A stretch of 64,000 bases of DNA, taken from contig JANYCU010000024.1 in NCBI GenBank assembly GCA_025360125.1, positions 1 to 64,000 of the forward strand, in the 5' to 3' direction. The DNA comes from Armatimonadota bacterium (GTDB taxonomy: Bacteria > Armatimonadota > Fimbriimonadia > Fimbriimonadales > Fimbriimonadaceae). Both the position numbers and the translations under genes were made by a program. Below, piece by piece: positions 15,631 to 24,294 of the stretch. The number at the start of each line of letters is the position of its first letter. Position 1 is the stretch's first letter. The notes under the pieces were generated by a model. The model ran no database searches, had not been told where the DNA came from, and saw only the letters and a list, made by a program, of their open reading frames with translations.

Positions 15631-17607
15631 TTAATCCCTGCCGCTGTAACGGCTTGTCAAGTCGATCGCTCGGGGCACAATGGCGGCCGAAATGAACATC
15701 ACTACTTCTTGTTGCCGTCGTTCCGTCCCACTGGGGCCCCGGAATATGTTCCCAATAATTGGAATAGACGAAAGACCCGGGATTTCCCATCGAGGGTCGC
15801 CCTTAGTCGCCGTTTGCATGCTAAACGATGAAACCGGGAACAGATCAAAACTAGAAACCTGCACTTTAGTCGCAAGTGGAGTCATCTTGATCGTGTCAAA
15901 GTTGCTCGCAAGTTTCTTATCGCCCGTATCAGTAGCGTCTGCGGTCAACATGAGCTGAAGTTGAAGAAATGCGGTCGAGCCATCCGCCATGACGGTCGGT
16001 CTTGCACCAAAGCTAATTCCTGGTGCAATCGTGTAGTACTGTTCTTGTCGACTTTCGAGGACGTTGAACAGCAGCTCAAGTTGAGGCGAGACCTTTCCGG
16101 CAAAGCTATTGGTGACCAATGATCCCAGGCCAGATTTTGGCTCGGATTTATCTTTCGTGTCGGTTGCACCACCCGCTGGCGGAGTAGACGCACCCCCAGC
16201 CGGAGGAGTCGTGGCACCGTCAGTTGGTGTTGTTTTGCTATCGGTGGCCTTCTTCGAGCCTGGCAACGAGTAAGTGGTGACTTTTCGCGTGCTAGAGGCA
16301 ATTCCGGCCAGAGTCACTGGCTCGCGGTTCGATGTCGCGACCGAAATATGCCCAGCATAGTTAATTCCGCGGATACTTCCACCCCCTTCAAGCAAGACGC
16401 CGCGGGTCCAACCCATCAATGGATCTTGGAAAAGTTCTTTCATGTCTTCCTGGATTGCATTCGAAATCTGCTGGATCATTAGGTCAATGATAAAGCTCTT
16501 ACTCCGAACGACCGTTCCGCTTTCATTTTCATCAGCCCATGCCTTCAAGAATGAAAGTATCGTATTAACGTCGCCAATTCCTGGAGACCGGAAATACATA
16601 AGCGTGTGCTCAAAAACGTGCTTATTGGAGGTCTTAAGACGGTCACGGATCGATTGATAGAGATCTCTCAACTTCTCGGCGTCAGTATGCTCCTGGCCCG
16701 ACGTCCGCTTCATAATCTCATTTTGATTGTCAATGTCGTTGCATACAAGGTCGACAATTCCGTTATTTCGATTGAGTTGCTTATAAAGTTCTGCAGATGT
16801 CCGCGTGTTGTCAATCATGGAAGAATAGAGCAGAGTCTCGATTAGGCTCTTGGGGCGCGACTTTGCATCAGTCAAGATTTCGAGGTTAGTTCCGTGCTGG
16901 TTTTCATCAATCAGTCTAAATTTCTTAAAGAGATGGACGATCTCACTCGCCTTTGATTCATTAATACCTTCGTCAAAGCGCGCGCGGCCAACAAACTCTG
17001 AAATCTCCGCAACCATATGTTGCTCGTAAAGGCGAACCTTCTCAATTCCTTGTTTAACCAGGTCCATTTTAGGCACTAGGTTCCGAGCAACGTGTAACTG
17101 TTCATTTAACTGAAATGCATAGACATCTAACTTCACTTGCGAAGCTGGTACGTCAATATAGCGAGCCAGCAGGTTTGTCGTCCGATTGACAAACGATTCT
17201 TTCCCAGTAATACTGAGACCATCTTGTAAGCGCGTGATTTTTAGGTCTTCATCAGTCGCTCCAACTGCGGACTTCAAAGCTTCAATTAATGGGTCCGCCG
17301 GAGCTTTTTGCTGGGTTGAACCTGGTCCGTCTTGACCAGCCGTCCCGCCTTGTTTTGTTCCATCGCCAGGTTGCTTTGGCCCCTCGGCTGGCTTCGGGGG
17401 CGGGAACGGAAATGCTGGCGCAACTGCTTCAGGAAGGCCAGTGATAAAGGTCAATTGCCAAAACGTTGAAATCGTTTGTTCTTCTGAATGAGCAGTTGTA
17501 GCTGGTGGCGCTGGTCGTTTAGTTGTCTTTGCTGTACCCTGTGGAAAAACGGCAATTGGGGCGAGTGTACATAGGGCCAAAATTGATATCTTGTTGGTAA
17601 ATCTCAT
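15631..17607 (-). CDS. Secretin-like outer-membrane protein
   Basis: 658 residues with a signal peptide (RFTNKISILALCTLAPIAVF). A Pro/Gly/Gln-rich linker (~60-105) is followed by an N-domain-like segment (ITRLQDGLSITGKESFV, then DVPASQVKLDVYAFQL). A long helical insert spans ~170-380. The C-terminal secretin core has the Pro-Thr-Thr/Pro-rich insert at ~450-490 and ends WEIPGLSSIPIIGNIFRG, then EVVMFISAAIVPR. That end matches the GspD/PilQ secretin signature. Secretins form outer-membrane pores for type II secretion or type IV pili. No ATPase, platform or prepilin gene is adjacent, so its machine is elsewhere. Confidence 0.75.
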   Translation of the reverse strand: MRFTNKISILALCTLAPIAVFPQGTAKTTKRPAPPATTAHSEEQTISTFWQLTFITGLPEAVAPAFPFPPPKPAEGPKQPGDGTKQGGTAGQDGPGSTQQKAPADPLIEALKSAVGATDEDLKITRLQDGLSITGKESFVNRTTNLLARYIDVPASQVKLDVYAFQLNEQLHVARNLVPKMDLVKQGIEKVRLYEQHMVAEISEFVGRARFDEGINESKASEIVHLFKKFRLIDENQHGTNLEILTDAKSRPKSLIETLLYSSMIDNTRTSAELYKQLNRNNGIVDLVCNDIDNQNEIMKRTSGQEHTDAEKLRDLYQSIRDRLKTSNKHVFEHTLMYFRSPGIGDVNTILSFLKAWADENESGTVVRSKSFIIDLMIQQISNAIQEDMKELFQDPLMGWTRGVLLEGGGSIRGINYAGHISVATSNREPVTLAGIASSTRKVTTYSLPGSKKATDSKTTPTDGATTPPAGGASTPPAGGATDTKDKSEPKSGLGSLVTNSFAGKVSPQLELLFNVLESRQEQYYTIAPGISFGARPTVMADGSTAFLQLQLMLTADATDTGDKKLASNFDTIKMTPLATKVQVSSFDLFPVSSFSMQTATKGDPRWEIPGLSSIPIIGNIFRGPSGTERRQQEVVMFISAAIVPRAIDLTSRYSGRD

Positions 17608-17861
17608 GATAGTTAGGCGAATTATATAGTCTTGCTTGAATAATTACCAGGAAAAATTACCAGTTTTCTTTACAGTGCGAAAAAATTAATCGTTTTCTCG
17701 TTTAGCGAACTAAATAGCCAGAACGGTGCTTGGTTCAAGTCTAGCCAAGAAGAGCTAATTTAAGAACAAAACGAAGATCAAAAGCATTTTGACTCCCATT
17801 TGATGCAATTAAGTGGGCCAGGTATTCGCTCAGGAATCAGCCTGTTTAGGTTGATCTCAAC

Positions 17862-18140
17862 CTATTCCAACTTATCGTCGCCAAATACCCGACGGATGTC
17901 CTTGTCGCGGTAGTACCTATTGAGTAGGTAAAAGGTTCCGTAATAGATTGGAATCCCAGACATGGCAATGCAATACATTTTTAGCTTGCGGAGCATATCG
18001 TAGTGGCCCGGGCGATATAGGTAGATGCCCGATCGCCAGAGCATAAATAGAACGATGACTAAAGTAATCGCGAGCGACTGTTCTCGAACCGTGCCATCAA
18101 ACAGCACAGTTCGAACCCAAATCATGAACCGCTTTCCCAC
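17862..18140 (-). CDS. Small two-helix membrane protein
   Basis: 92 residues with hydrophobic segments LAITLVIVLFMLWRSGIYLY and YCIAMSGIPIYYGTFYLL, and a charged tail (RYYRDKDIRRVFGDDKLE). No family recognised. It lies 37 bases downstream of the DprA-like gene and may belong to the same transcript. Confidence 0.5.
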   Translation of the reverse strand: MGKRFMIWVRTVLFDGTVREQSLAITLVIVLFMLWRSGIYLYRPGHYDMLRKLKMYCIAMSGIPIYYGTFYLLNRYYRDKDIRRVFGDDKLE

Positions 18141-18177
18141 TCAACCATTATCTGCTGAAAAGCAAGAAAAAGCGACC

Positions 18178-18996
18178 TCAATGAATCTCAACCGAGCGGC
18201 CCGCTTTCGTCGCCATGGTCGCCAACTTCTCCATATTGCCGCCTGGCGCAACTTTGACAAATTCAATTCTTCGCGACAAACCTGCCACCAAACGATCTCG
18301 AACTTGGTTATTGACGCCATGAAATCCGGCTTCGGGACGGAAAGGTGAAACCACCAAGTCGGTGGATGGGTCGAACTCGTATCGCCAAAGTCTAGCGATC
18401 CTGAAAGCCTCATTCTTAAGGTCCTCTCCCAGAACTTGGAACAATCCACGGTCTAAACACAGAATTCTCGGCGCACCCCACCGTAGCGGAACCACGGCTG
18501 ATCGCTGATACTCAGGCTTGTCGTGCCCAGTCACGAGTACTTCGCCATTCAGCACTCCCTTTTCTGTGAGCATCTCAATCTTGACTAACTGTTGCTCAGA
18601 GGCCTGCCGCGAAGATAGCACCGAAAAGGTCTTGCTCGCCAAAAGGTTGGTATTGCCGTACAGGAAGACCATGGCGGGCGGATTAGGATCAAACTGTTCC
18701 AGCATTTCCGGATAGCCAGCATCGGTAATGACCGACCAGCGAACACCCAATGTCTCAAGCCGTTTCTCCAATGGCTCAATTTCTTTGAGCAGATCGTTTC
18801 GATGGGCCACAAGGTACTCGGCCGCCTTGCGCATCAGTCCATACTCCTCGATATAAGCCTCAAAACTCAGCCGAAAAAATTCTTCCGGTGTGCGGTTCAA
18901 AAGGTCATTCCGAGCAAGAATCTTGACCACGGACCGACCACCAATCCCCGGCGTCATTGCCAAAATAAGGGTGAATGTGCGGCGGTTCATTGACAT
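18178..18996 (-). CDS. DprA-like DNA-processing protein (short, divergent)
   Basis: 272 residues. The N terminus has the helix-hairpin-helix-like opening LAMTPGIGGRSVVKIL. Then comes GYPEMLEQFDPNPPAMVFLYGN, matching the DprA entry motif, followed by a Rossmann-like fold with FSVLSSRQAS (usual G-S-R replaced by S-S-R) and NNQVRDRLVAGLSRRIEFVKV (usual RNRIIAGLS). DprA loads RecA on incoming single strands during transformation. The usual C-terminal winged helix is absent and several core residues differ, so it may be a degenerate or specialised member. It starts two bases after the mtnP stop, forming an operon with it. Confidence 0.7.
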   Translation of the reverse strand: MSMNRRTFTLILAMTPGIGGRSVVKILARNDLLNRTPEEFFRLSFEAYIEEYGLMRKAAEYLVAHRNDLLKEIEPLEKRLETLGVRWSVITDAGYPEMLEQFDPNPPAMVFLYGNTNLLASKTFSVLSSRQASEQQLVKIEMLTEKGVLNGEVLVTGHDKPEYQRSAVVPLRWGAPRILCLDRGLFQVLGEDLKNEAFRIARLWRYEFDPSTDLVVSPFRPEAGFHGVNNQVRDRLVAGLSRRIEFVKVAPGGNMEKLATMATKAGRSVEIH

Positions 18997-18998
18997 GG

Positions 18999-19727
18999 CT
19001 ATTTCAAAATGAGGGCAGTTCCAAGGAGGATTTTGGCCGCTTTTTCACCGGATCGATTCATTTCTTCCTCGACTTCTTGATGGCTGAGCTTTTCGCCAGT
19101 GATTCCCGTAGCCAAATTGGTCACGACGGCCAGGCACCCATATTCAATCCCGGCTTCCCTCATGACGATCGCTTCGCTCGCAGCCGTCATTCCCACCAAC
19201 TCCGCCCCAATCGACTGGTAATACCGAATCTCGTTCGGAGTCTCATAGCGGGGCCCATTGCTGCATAGGTAAATTCCCCCGGGTTCAACGGTCAGACCGT
19301 TTATTTTTCCTGTAACCATCAGCAAGTCTCGAATCTTCACGGAGAAAGGGAAAGTAAAGTCGGTGTGAACTACCGTCGAATCGAACATCGTGCAGAAGCG
19401 TCCAGAAAAGTCGAAGAAGTCGCTGCAAGCAACCAAGGTTCCCGGCCTCCAATCGGTGCGAAGACTCCCAACTGCCGCGCTCGCCAGACAATACTTGACG
19501 CCAACTTGTTGTAAGGCGGCTGCCATCCCCGTGTAGTTCACTTTGTGGGGCGGAACTTTGTGGCCAGCCGAATGGCGACTGAGAATGAGTAAATTGACGC
19601 CTTGATAAACCAGATGCCGACCACGAACCGGGCCATATTGCGTTGGAATATGAACCGGAATTCCGCCCAATGCCGTCAGCCGAGAGCCAACTCCAGTTCC
19701 TCCAATGATCGCAACATCAAAGTGCAT
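18999..19727 (-). CDS. mtnP: S-methyl-5'-thioadenosine phosphorylase
   Basis: 242 residues of the PNP/UDP phosphorylase family. It opens FDVAIIGGTGVGSRL; the phosphate-binding region SRHSAGHKVPPHKVNY is typical of MTAP; the substrate region is NGPRYETPNEIRYY followed by VGMTAASEAIVMREAGI. It splits methylthioadenosine into adenine and 5-methylthioribose-1-phosphate for methionine salvage. Purine nucleoside phosphorylase activity cannot be excluded from sequence alone. It is first of an operon with the DprA-like gene and lies 22 bases from the divergent CBS gene. Confidence 0.85.
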   Translation of the reverse strand: MHFDVAIIGGTGVGSRLTALGGIPVHIPTQYGPVRGRHLVYQGVNLLILSRHSAGHKVPPHKVNYTGMAAALQQVGVKYCLASAAVGSLRTDWRPGTLVACSDFFDFSGRFCTMFDSTVVHTDFTFPFSVKIRDLLMVTGKINGLTVEPGGIYLCSNGPRYETPNEIRYYQSIGAELVGMTAASEAIVMREAGIEYGCLAVVTNLATGITGEKLSHQEVEEEMNRSGEKAAKILLGTALILK

Positions 19728-19749
19728 GATAAGGCGATTATGACGCGAA

Positions 19750-20166
19750 ATGCGCCAAACTACTACTGTGATCCTTCGAGAAGTCTTGCACGCTCATATT
19801 CCGACCCTAACGGAATCAAGCACCGTGCGCGACGCGGTGGACAAAATGGATATCTACCAGTTCCCGGCTTTGGTCGTGGTTAACGGAGACCTCAAGCCGA
19901 TAGGAGTCATTACCGAGGGCGACATTTGCCGCGAGGCAACTCGGCGCGACAGCGTGATTACGATGAGCGGGGAACCCGCCTATATCTTTGCGAGCAAAGA
20001 TCCGACGACCGCCGACGTGAACCAAGAAATTTCGGATGCTCTACACCTGATGCTCGCCAGCGGGACCACAATTTTGCCCGTAACCGACATGGGGAGGCTG
20101 GCTGGAGTCGTGCTTCGGGTCGACTTATTGCAGGCATTGATGATGGATGCTTCGATAAAAGCGTAG
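19750..20166 (+). CDS. CBS-domain pair protein
   Basis: 138 residues forming two CBS domains: first IPTLTESSTVRDAVDKMDIY with VVNGDLKPIGVITEGDI, second ISDALHLMLASGTTILPV with RLAGVVLRVDLL. Stand-alone CBS pairs bind adenine nucleotides such as AMP, ATP or SAM and act as energy sensors. No output domain is attached. It ends eight bases before bcp, so both are probably cotranscribed. Confidence 0.85.
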   Translation: MRQTTTVILREVLHAHIPTLTESSTVRDAVDKMDIYQFPALVVVNGDLKPIGVITEGDICREATRRDSVITMSGEPAYIFASKDPTTADVNQEISDALHLMLASGTTILPVTDMGRLAGVVLRVDLLQALMMDASIKA

Positions 20167-20174
20167 AACCCAAC

Positions 20175-20627
20175 ATGCTCACTGTTGGCGCCCCATTTCC
20201 TGACTTTTCGTTGCCTGATCAAAATGGCAACATCGTTACGCTCAACGATCTGAAAGGTTCTCGGGCAGTCGTCTACTTCTATCCCAAAGACGATACTCCA
20301 GGATGCACCGTCGAGGCATGCGACTTTCAAGCAAAACAATCGGAAACTCCTGACTCAAAAGTAATTGGTGTCTCGCCTGACCCATCAAAGAAGCACAGCA
20401 AGTTTGCCGATAAGCACGGACTGACTTTTTCACTTTTGGCTGACACCGAGAAGGATCTCATCGGAGCCTGCGGCCTGTGGGTCGAGAAGACCTTCATGGG
20501 CAAGAAGTACATGGGCGTTGACCGAACAACTTTCGTCCTCGACCAAGACGGAGTCATCGAAAAGATTTATACGAAAGTCAATCCGATTGGCCACGCGAAA
20601 GACGTCAGTGAATTTCTTAAAGCATAG
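20175..20627 (+). CDS. bcp: Thiol peroxidase, Bcp-type peroxiredoxin
   Basis: 150 residues from ATG 20175. The active site DDTPGCTVEACDF holds the peroxidatic Cys and a resolving Cys five residues later, the classic atypical 2-Cys Bcp (PrxQ) layout. FSLPDQNGNIVTLNDLKG and GVDRTTFVLDQDG complete the fold. It reduces hydrogen peroxide and organic hydroperoxides in the cytoplasm using thioredoxin. A longer in-frame extension upstream is only the shadow of the CBS gene. Confidence 0.95.
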   Translation: MLTVGAPFPDFSLPDQNGNIVTLNDLKGSRAVVYFYPKDDTPGCTVEACDFQAKQSETPDSKVIGVSPDPSKKHSKFADKHGLTFSLLADTEKDLIGACGLWVEKTFMGKKYMGVDRTTFVLDQDGVIEKIYTKVNPIGHAKDVSEFLKA

Positions 20628-20649
20628 GTGTCCTCGCCTGTTTTTGCCG

Positions 20650-20679
20650 TTGCACTTGCCCTTGCCCTTGCACTTGCAC
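20650..20679. repeat. Hexamer tandem repeat (TTGCAC/TTGCCC) x5
   Basis: Five hexamers in the order TTGCAC, TTGCCC, TTGCCC, TTGCAC, TTGCAC in the gap between bcp and the aminotransferase gene. No coding role is seen. Confidence 0.75.
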
Positions 20680-20728
20680 TGACGAATAGGGGTACCAATC
20701 GTTCATCCATCGCCCGTATACTCAACGT

Positions 20729-22000
20729 ATGAGTTCAACGACGACTTTTTGGCTGGACGTTCTTTCAAAGGGATTTCGGCATATCGCCGAAGAGCAATCC
20801 TTGCCTCAGGTTCAAGAACTCTTCAACGAGTATTCAACTCACAATTACAAGCCGCTCCCGGTGAACCTGATGCGGGGCGATGGAATCCGAGTTTGGGACG
20901 AAAAAGGAAACGAATATCTCGATTTCATCGGCACGTATTCGGCGACGGCGCACGGGCACCTGAATCCAAAAATCGTGAACGCCCTCAAGGATCAACTTGA
21001 TGCGATTGCGGTCACATCGCGGGCGTTTTACAGTGCCGAGGTCGGGCTATTCTGCAAGGCGTTGGCCGACTATTGCGAGCTCGACATGGTGTGCCCGATG
21101 AACAGCGGCGCGGAGGCGGTCGAAACGTGCATCAAGCTGGCCCGTAAGTGGGCTTATACCGTCAAAGGCGTTTCCACCGACAAAGCCGAGATCATCGTTT
21201 TCCAAGACAACTTCCACGGTCGAACCACCACAATCGTCGGCTTTTCGACCGAGGAAGGCTACAAAAAGGATTTCGGTCCGTTCACTCCAGGCTTCATCGT
21301 TGTCCCATTTGGCGATATCGAGGCAGTGAAGGCGGCGATCACGCCGAATACGGCGGCCATTTTGGGTGAGCCGATCCAGGCCGAGGGCGGGATCATCATC
21401 CCTCCCGACGGCTTCCTCGCCGACCTGCGAAAGATCTGTACCGATAGCAATGTCTTGCTCATCTGGGACGAAGTCCAGACCGGATTCTGCCGAACAGGCA
21501 AACGATTTGCTTGGCAATATGAAGACGCTAAGCCAGACCTCTTAGCCGTTGGAAAGGCACTTGGAGGTGGGCTGCTACCTGTCTCTGCCGCTGTAGGAAC
21601 CCGCGAGGTCATGGAAGTATTTCACCCTGGCGACCACGGAAGCACTTTCGGAGGAAACCCGCTTGGTGCAGCGGTGGCAATCACTGCGCTGGCTGTCATG
21701 GAAACCGAAGACTATGCGGGCCAAAGTGAACGAATGGGTAGCTACATGATGGCAAAGCTTCGCGAACTTCCATATGAACAAATTATTGAAGTGAGGGGCC
21801 GCGGACTTCTGATTGGATTTGAAGTCGACGACTCGCTCGATACCAAATCCCTCAGCGCGAACCTCACGAAAAATGGAATTCTGACCAAGGAAACTCGCAA
21901 CAAAACGTTCCGCTTGACTCCGCCACTCACAATCACCGAAGATATCGTCAACGATGCAATAGCGCGGATCGACCGAGCCTTTAAAGCTACCCTCGGTTAA
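20729..22000 (+). CDS. rocD: Ornithine--oxo-acid aminotransferase
   Basis: 423 residues of the class III PLP aminotransferases. Diagnostic blocks: HNYKPLPVNLMRGDGIRVWD, TSRAFYSAEVG, MVCPMNSGAEAVETCIKLAR, LLIWDEVQTGFCRTGK and the PLP-lysine motif LLAVGKALGGG. These match ornithine aminotransferase rather than acetylornithine or GABA enzymes. The reaction moves the delta-amino group of ornithine to 2-oxoglutarate, giving glutamate semialdehyde, and connects arginine with proline/glutamate metabolism. It stands alone, with no arginine genes next to it. Confidence 0.88.
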   Translation: MSSTTTFWLDVLSKGFRHIAEEQSLPQVQELFNEYSTHNYKPLPVNLMRGDGIRVWDEKGNEYLDFIGTYSATAHGHLNPKIVNALKDQLDAIAVTSRAFYSAEVGLFCKALADYCELDMVCPMNSGAEAVETCIKLARKWAYTVKGVSTDKAEIIVFQDNFHGRTTTIVGFSTEEGYKKDFGPFTPGFIVVPFGDIEAVKAAITPNTAAILGEPIQAEGGIIIPPDGFLADLRKICTDSNVLLIWDEVQTGFCRTGKRFAWQYEDAKPDLLAVGKALGGGLLPVSAAVGTREVMEVFHPGDHGSTFGGNPLGAAVAITALAVMETEDYAGQSERMGSYMMAKLRELPYEQIIEVRGRGLLIGFEVDDSLDTKSLSANLTKNGILTKETRNKTFRLTPPLTITEDIVNDAIARIDRAFKATLG

Positions 22001-22103
22001 GTTTCTGCGATTCAAGCATGCGCGGTTTCTTGGCTTCTTTTATTCTTAGCTAACAGATGAAGCCTGAAAGCTGACAGCTAAAATGGTACATTCATAGGTG
22101 AAA

Positions 22104-22889
22104 ATGTCCGATAAGATCACTGCTCCCAGCCTCAAGCGAATGCGTGATGCGGGCGAAAAAATTGTCTGCCTTACTGCCTACGATTACCCTTCGGCCCTCA
22201 TCGCAGACGAGGCCAGAGTCGATGTAGTGCTGGTCGGCGACTCAGTCGGCAACGTAGTCCAAGGGTACGAAACTACGATCCCCGTCGAGCTCGAAGATAT
22301 CTGTTACCATGTCAGAAACGTTCGACGCGGACTCAGTCGAGCCTTGCTGGTGGCAGACCTACCGTTTGGATCCTACAATGTTTCGACCGAGCAGGCTATG
22401 GAATCCTCAATCCGCCTTATGAAAGCGGGAGCAGATGCAGTGAAGCTTGAAGGCGACTACGGAGACGCCATTCGCGAAATCGTGAAAGCAGGAATTCCCG
22501 TGATGGGGCACGTCGGCTTTACTCCCCAATCCATCCACAATTTCGGCGGTGCCAAGGTCCAAGGAAGAGGCGATGGCGCCGAAGCCATCATTGCCCACTC
22601 CAAATCAATCGAAGCCGCCGGAGCATTTGGTATCGTGCTTGAACTGATCCCATCAGAACTTTCGGCGCGGATCACAGAAGCGCTTACAATTGCTACAATC
22701 GGAATTGGCGCCGGACCAAACTGCAGCGGCGAAATCCAAGTCTGGCATGATATCATGGGCCTCTCTCGAAAAGCCCACAAACACACTAAGTTTTACACCA
22801 ACGCTCGGGAGGCAATGCTGCAGGCAGCAAAATCGTATACCGGAGACGTCAAGAAAGGCGACTTCCCCGGACCGGAGAACTCGTTTTGA
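22104..22889 (+). CDS. panB: 3-methyl-2-oxobutanoate hydroxymethyltransferase
   Basis: 261 residues from ATG 22104, chosen because AGGTG lies just upstream; GTG 22098 is in frame. Motifs: CLTAYDYPSALIADEA, VLVGDSVGNVVQGYE, KLEGDYGDAIREIVKAGIPV, MGHVGFTPQS and TIGIGAGPNCSGEIQVWHD. It adds a hydroxymethyl group from methylene-THF to 2-oxoisovalerate in pantothenate/CoA biosynthesis. It forms a two-gene operon with panC, whose start overlaps its stop. Confidence 0.96.
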   Translation: MSDKITAPSLKRMRDAGEKIVCLTAYDYPSALIADEARVDVVLVGDSVGNVVQGYETTIPVELEDICYHVRNVRRGLSRALLVADLPFGSYNVSTEQAMESSIRLMKAGADAVKLEGDYGDAIREIVKAGIPVMGHVGFTPQSIHNFGGAKVQGRGDGAEAIIAHSKSIEAAGAFGIVLELIPSELSARITEALTIATIGIGAGPNCSGEIQVWHDIMGLSRKAHKHTKFYTNAREAMLQAAKSYTGDVKKGDFPGPENSF

Positions 22890-23704
22890 GACTGATCAAG
22901 TCGGCAACAGATTTCCCCAGTAACGGCACGATTCGAACTGGCTTTGTCCCCACAATGGGAGCTCTTCACGAAGGGCATCTCTCGCTCATTCGTCGAAGTA
23001 AAGCAGAAAACGATCGGACGATCGTCAGCGTCTTCGTAAATCCCACCCAATTTGCCCCGACTGAAGACTTCAATGCCTACCCTAGGCCAATTGAACGAGA
23101 TTGTGAATTGGCAACCAACGCGGGAGCCGACATTATTTTTAACCCCGAAGTAGACGCAATTTATGGAGAAAACCCCGCGATCATCCACGTTCCTTACGTG
23201 ACGGAATTGTTCGAAGGCGCAGCTCGGCCGGGGCACTTTGACGGGGTCGCCACCGTGGTCGCAAAACTATTCAACATTGTGTCACCTAAAAACGTCTATT
23301 TTGGTGAAAAGGACCTTCAACAGTGCACCGTAATACGCAAAATGGTCGAAGATTTTAATTTTCCAATAAATATTATCATTTGTCCCACAATTCGCGAAGA
23401 TGATGGCTTGGCTAAGTCTAGTCGAAATGTCTACCTTAGTGCCGAAGAAAGAGACAATGCTTCCGCCCTATATCAAACTTTGTTTGAGTCCAAAACAAGG
23501 ATTAATCTGGGTGAATTACCTGAAAAGGTACTTGCCGATGGCATCGACTCTTTAACTAAAAAATCATTCAGAGTTGACTATTTTGAGCTTGTAAACCGTG
23601 ATTCAATGCACCCAATATTAGAGCCTAATGACAAAGCATCTTTGATAGTGGCGGCCAAAATTGGATCAACCCGCCTCATCGACAACCTCAGAATCGTGGG
23701 GTAA
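22886..23704 (+). CDS. panC: Pantothenate synthetase
   Basis: 272 residues from a TTG that overlaps the panB stop. Catalytic motifs: FVPTMGALHEGHLSLI (HxGH), FVNPTQFAPTEDF, VVAKLFNIVSPKNVYFGEKD (ending in the KD pair) and REDDGLAKSSRNVYLS (KMSKS-like). It condenses pantoate and beta-alanine with ATP via pantoyl-adenylate in the last step of pantothenate synthesis. No panD is adjacent. Confidence 0.96.
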   Translation: MRLIKSATDFPSNGTIRTGFVPTMGALHEGHLSLIRRSKAENDRTIVSVFVNPTQFAPTEDFNAYPRPIERDCELATNAGADIIFNPEVDAIYGENPAIIHVPYVTELFEGAARPGHFDGVATVVAKLFNIVSPKNVYFGEKDLQQCTVIRKMVEDFNFPINIIICPTIREDDGLAKSSRNVYLSAEERDNASALYQTLFESKTRINLGELPEKVLADGIDSLTKKSFRVDYFELVNRDSMHPILEPNDKASLIVAAKIGSTRLIDNLRIVG

Positions 23705-23746
23705 AATTCTGCTTGGAGCGTAGGATACGCACTGGTTTAAATTCAG

Positions 23747-24160
23747 ATGAGTAAAACTGTACAGAAAGTAAAGAATAGCCTTAAATTCAAGGCAGACGAG
23801 CGAGAAGGTCTTCTCACGATTCGATATGGCGTTAAGAAGTTTGTCGTTCCCCATAAAGTTCGAATGCTCAGCGATGGCAAATTCATGTTCCTTTCCTTCG
23901 TTGCCTCATCAGAACTTTACAAAGTTGATGGCAAAGTCTTGAAGGCGATGGATAAGGGAGCAGAAGCTTCCGATGCCTATGACCAATTGAATCCGGGCCG
24001 AAAAGGCAAGCGAGGACGAAGAACCCGAGGAAGCGTCGCGGTAAGCCCAGAACTGCAAGCGGCATTGTCGTCAATACCTGCTGGTTTTCGACTCGGCTAT
24101 GGGCCTGACGGATCAATCAAGCTTGTTAAAACGCGAGTTCGCACGAAAAAGGGCGCTTAG
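23747..24160 (+). CDS. Basic hypothetical protein, 137 aa
   Basis: Strongly basic protein 42 bases after panC. The first half has a compact beta-rich domain (LTIRYGVKKFVVPHKVRM, then KFMFLSFVASSELYKV). A linker NPGRKGKRGRRTRGS is nucleic-acid-binding in character, and the last part contains LGYGPDGSIKLVKTRVR. No known DNA-binding fold is recognised. The basic linker suggests contact with DNA or RNA, which is inference. Confidence 0.6.
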   Translation: MSKTVQKVKNSLKFKADEREGLLTIRYGVKKFVVPHKVRMLSDGKFMFLSFVASSELYKVDGKVLKAMDKGAEASDAYDQLNPGRKGKRGRRTRGSVAVSPELQAALSSIPAGFRLGYGPDGSIKLVKTRVRTKKGA

Positions 24161-24180
24161 TAAGTCGCGTCTAATATTGG

Positions 24181-24217
24181 TGGCTGATTAGCTGTTTTGT
24201 AAAAAGTTAATCAGCCA
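24181..24217. repeat. Strong inverted repeat downstream of the pan operon
   Basis: TGGCTGATTA and TAATCAGCCA form a perfect 10-bp stem, and the interior TTTT/AAAA can pair further. There is no T-run directly after it. It may act with the hairpin at 24266 as the 3' end structure of the pan transcript. Confidence 0.65.
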
Positions 24218-24265
24218 AGGGATTGATCCTTACAAAAAAACCCAGTATTCGAATTCATTTTAAGC

Positions 24266-24286
24266 TCCCGAAAGGGAATTTTTTTT
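24266..24286 (+). terminator. Short rho-independent terminator
   Basis: TCCC-GAAA-GGGA with a GAAA tetraloop, followed by eight T after one A (24279-24286). It lies between the pan operon and the convergent carH-like gene. Confidence 0.6.
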
Positions 24287-24294
24287 GCCTACTT

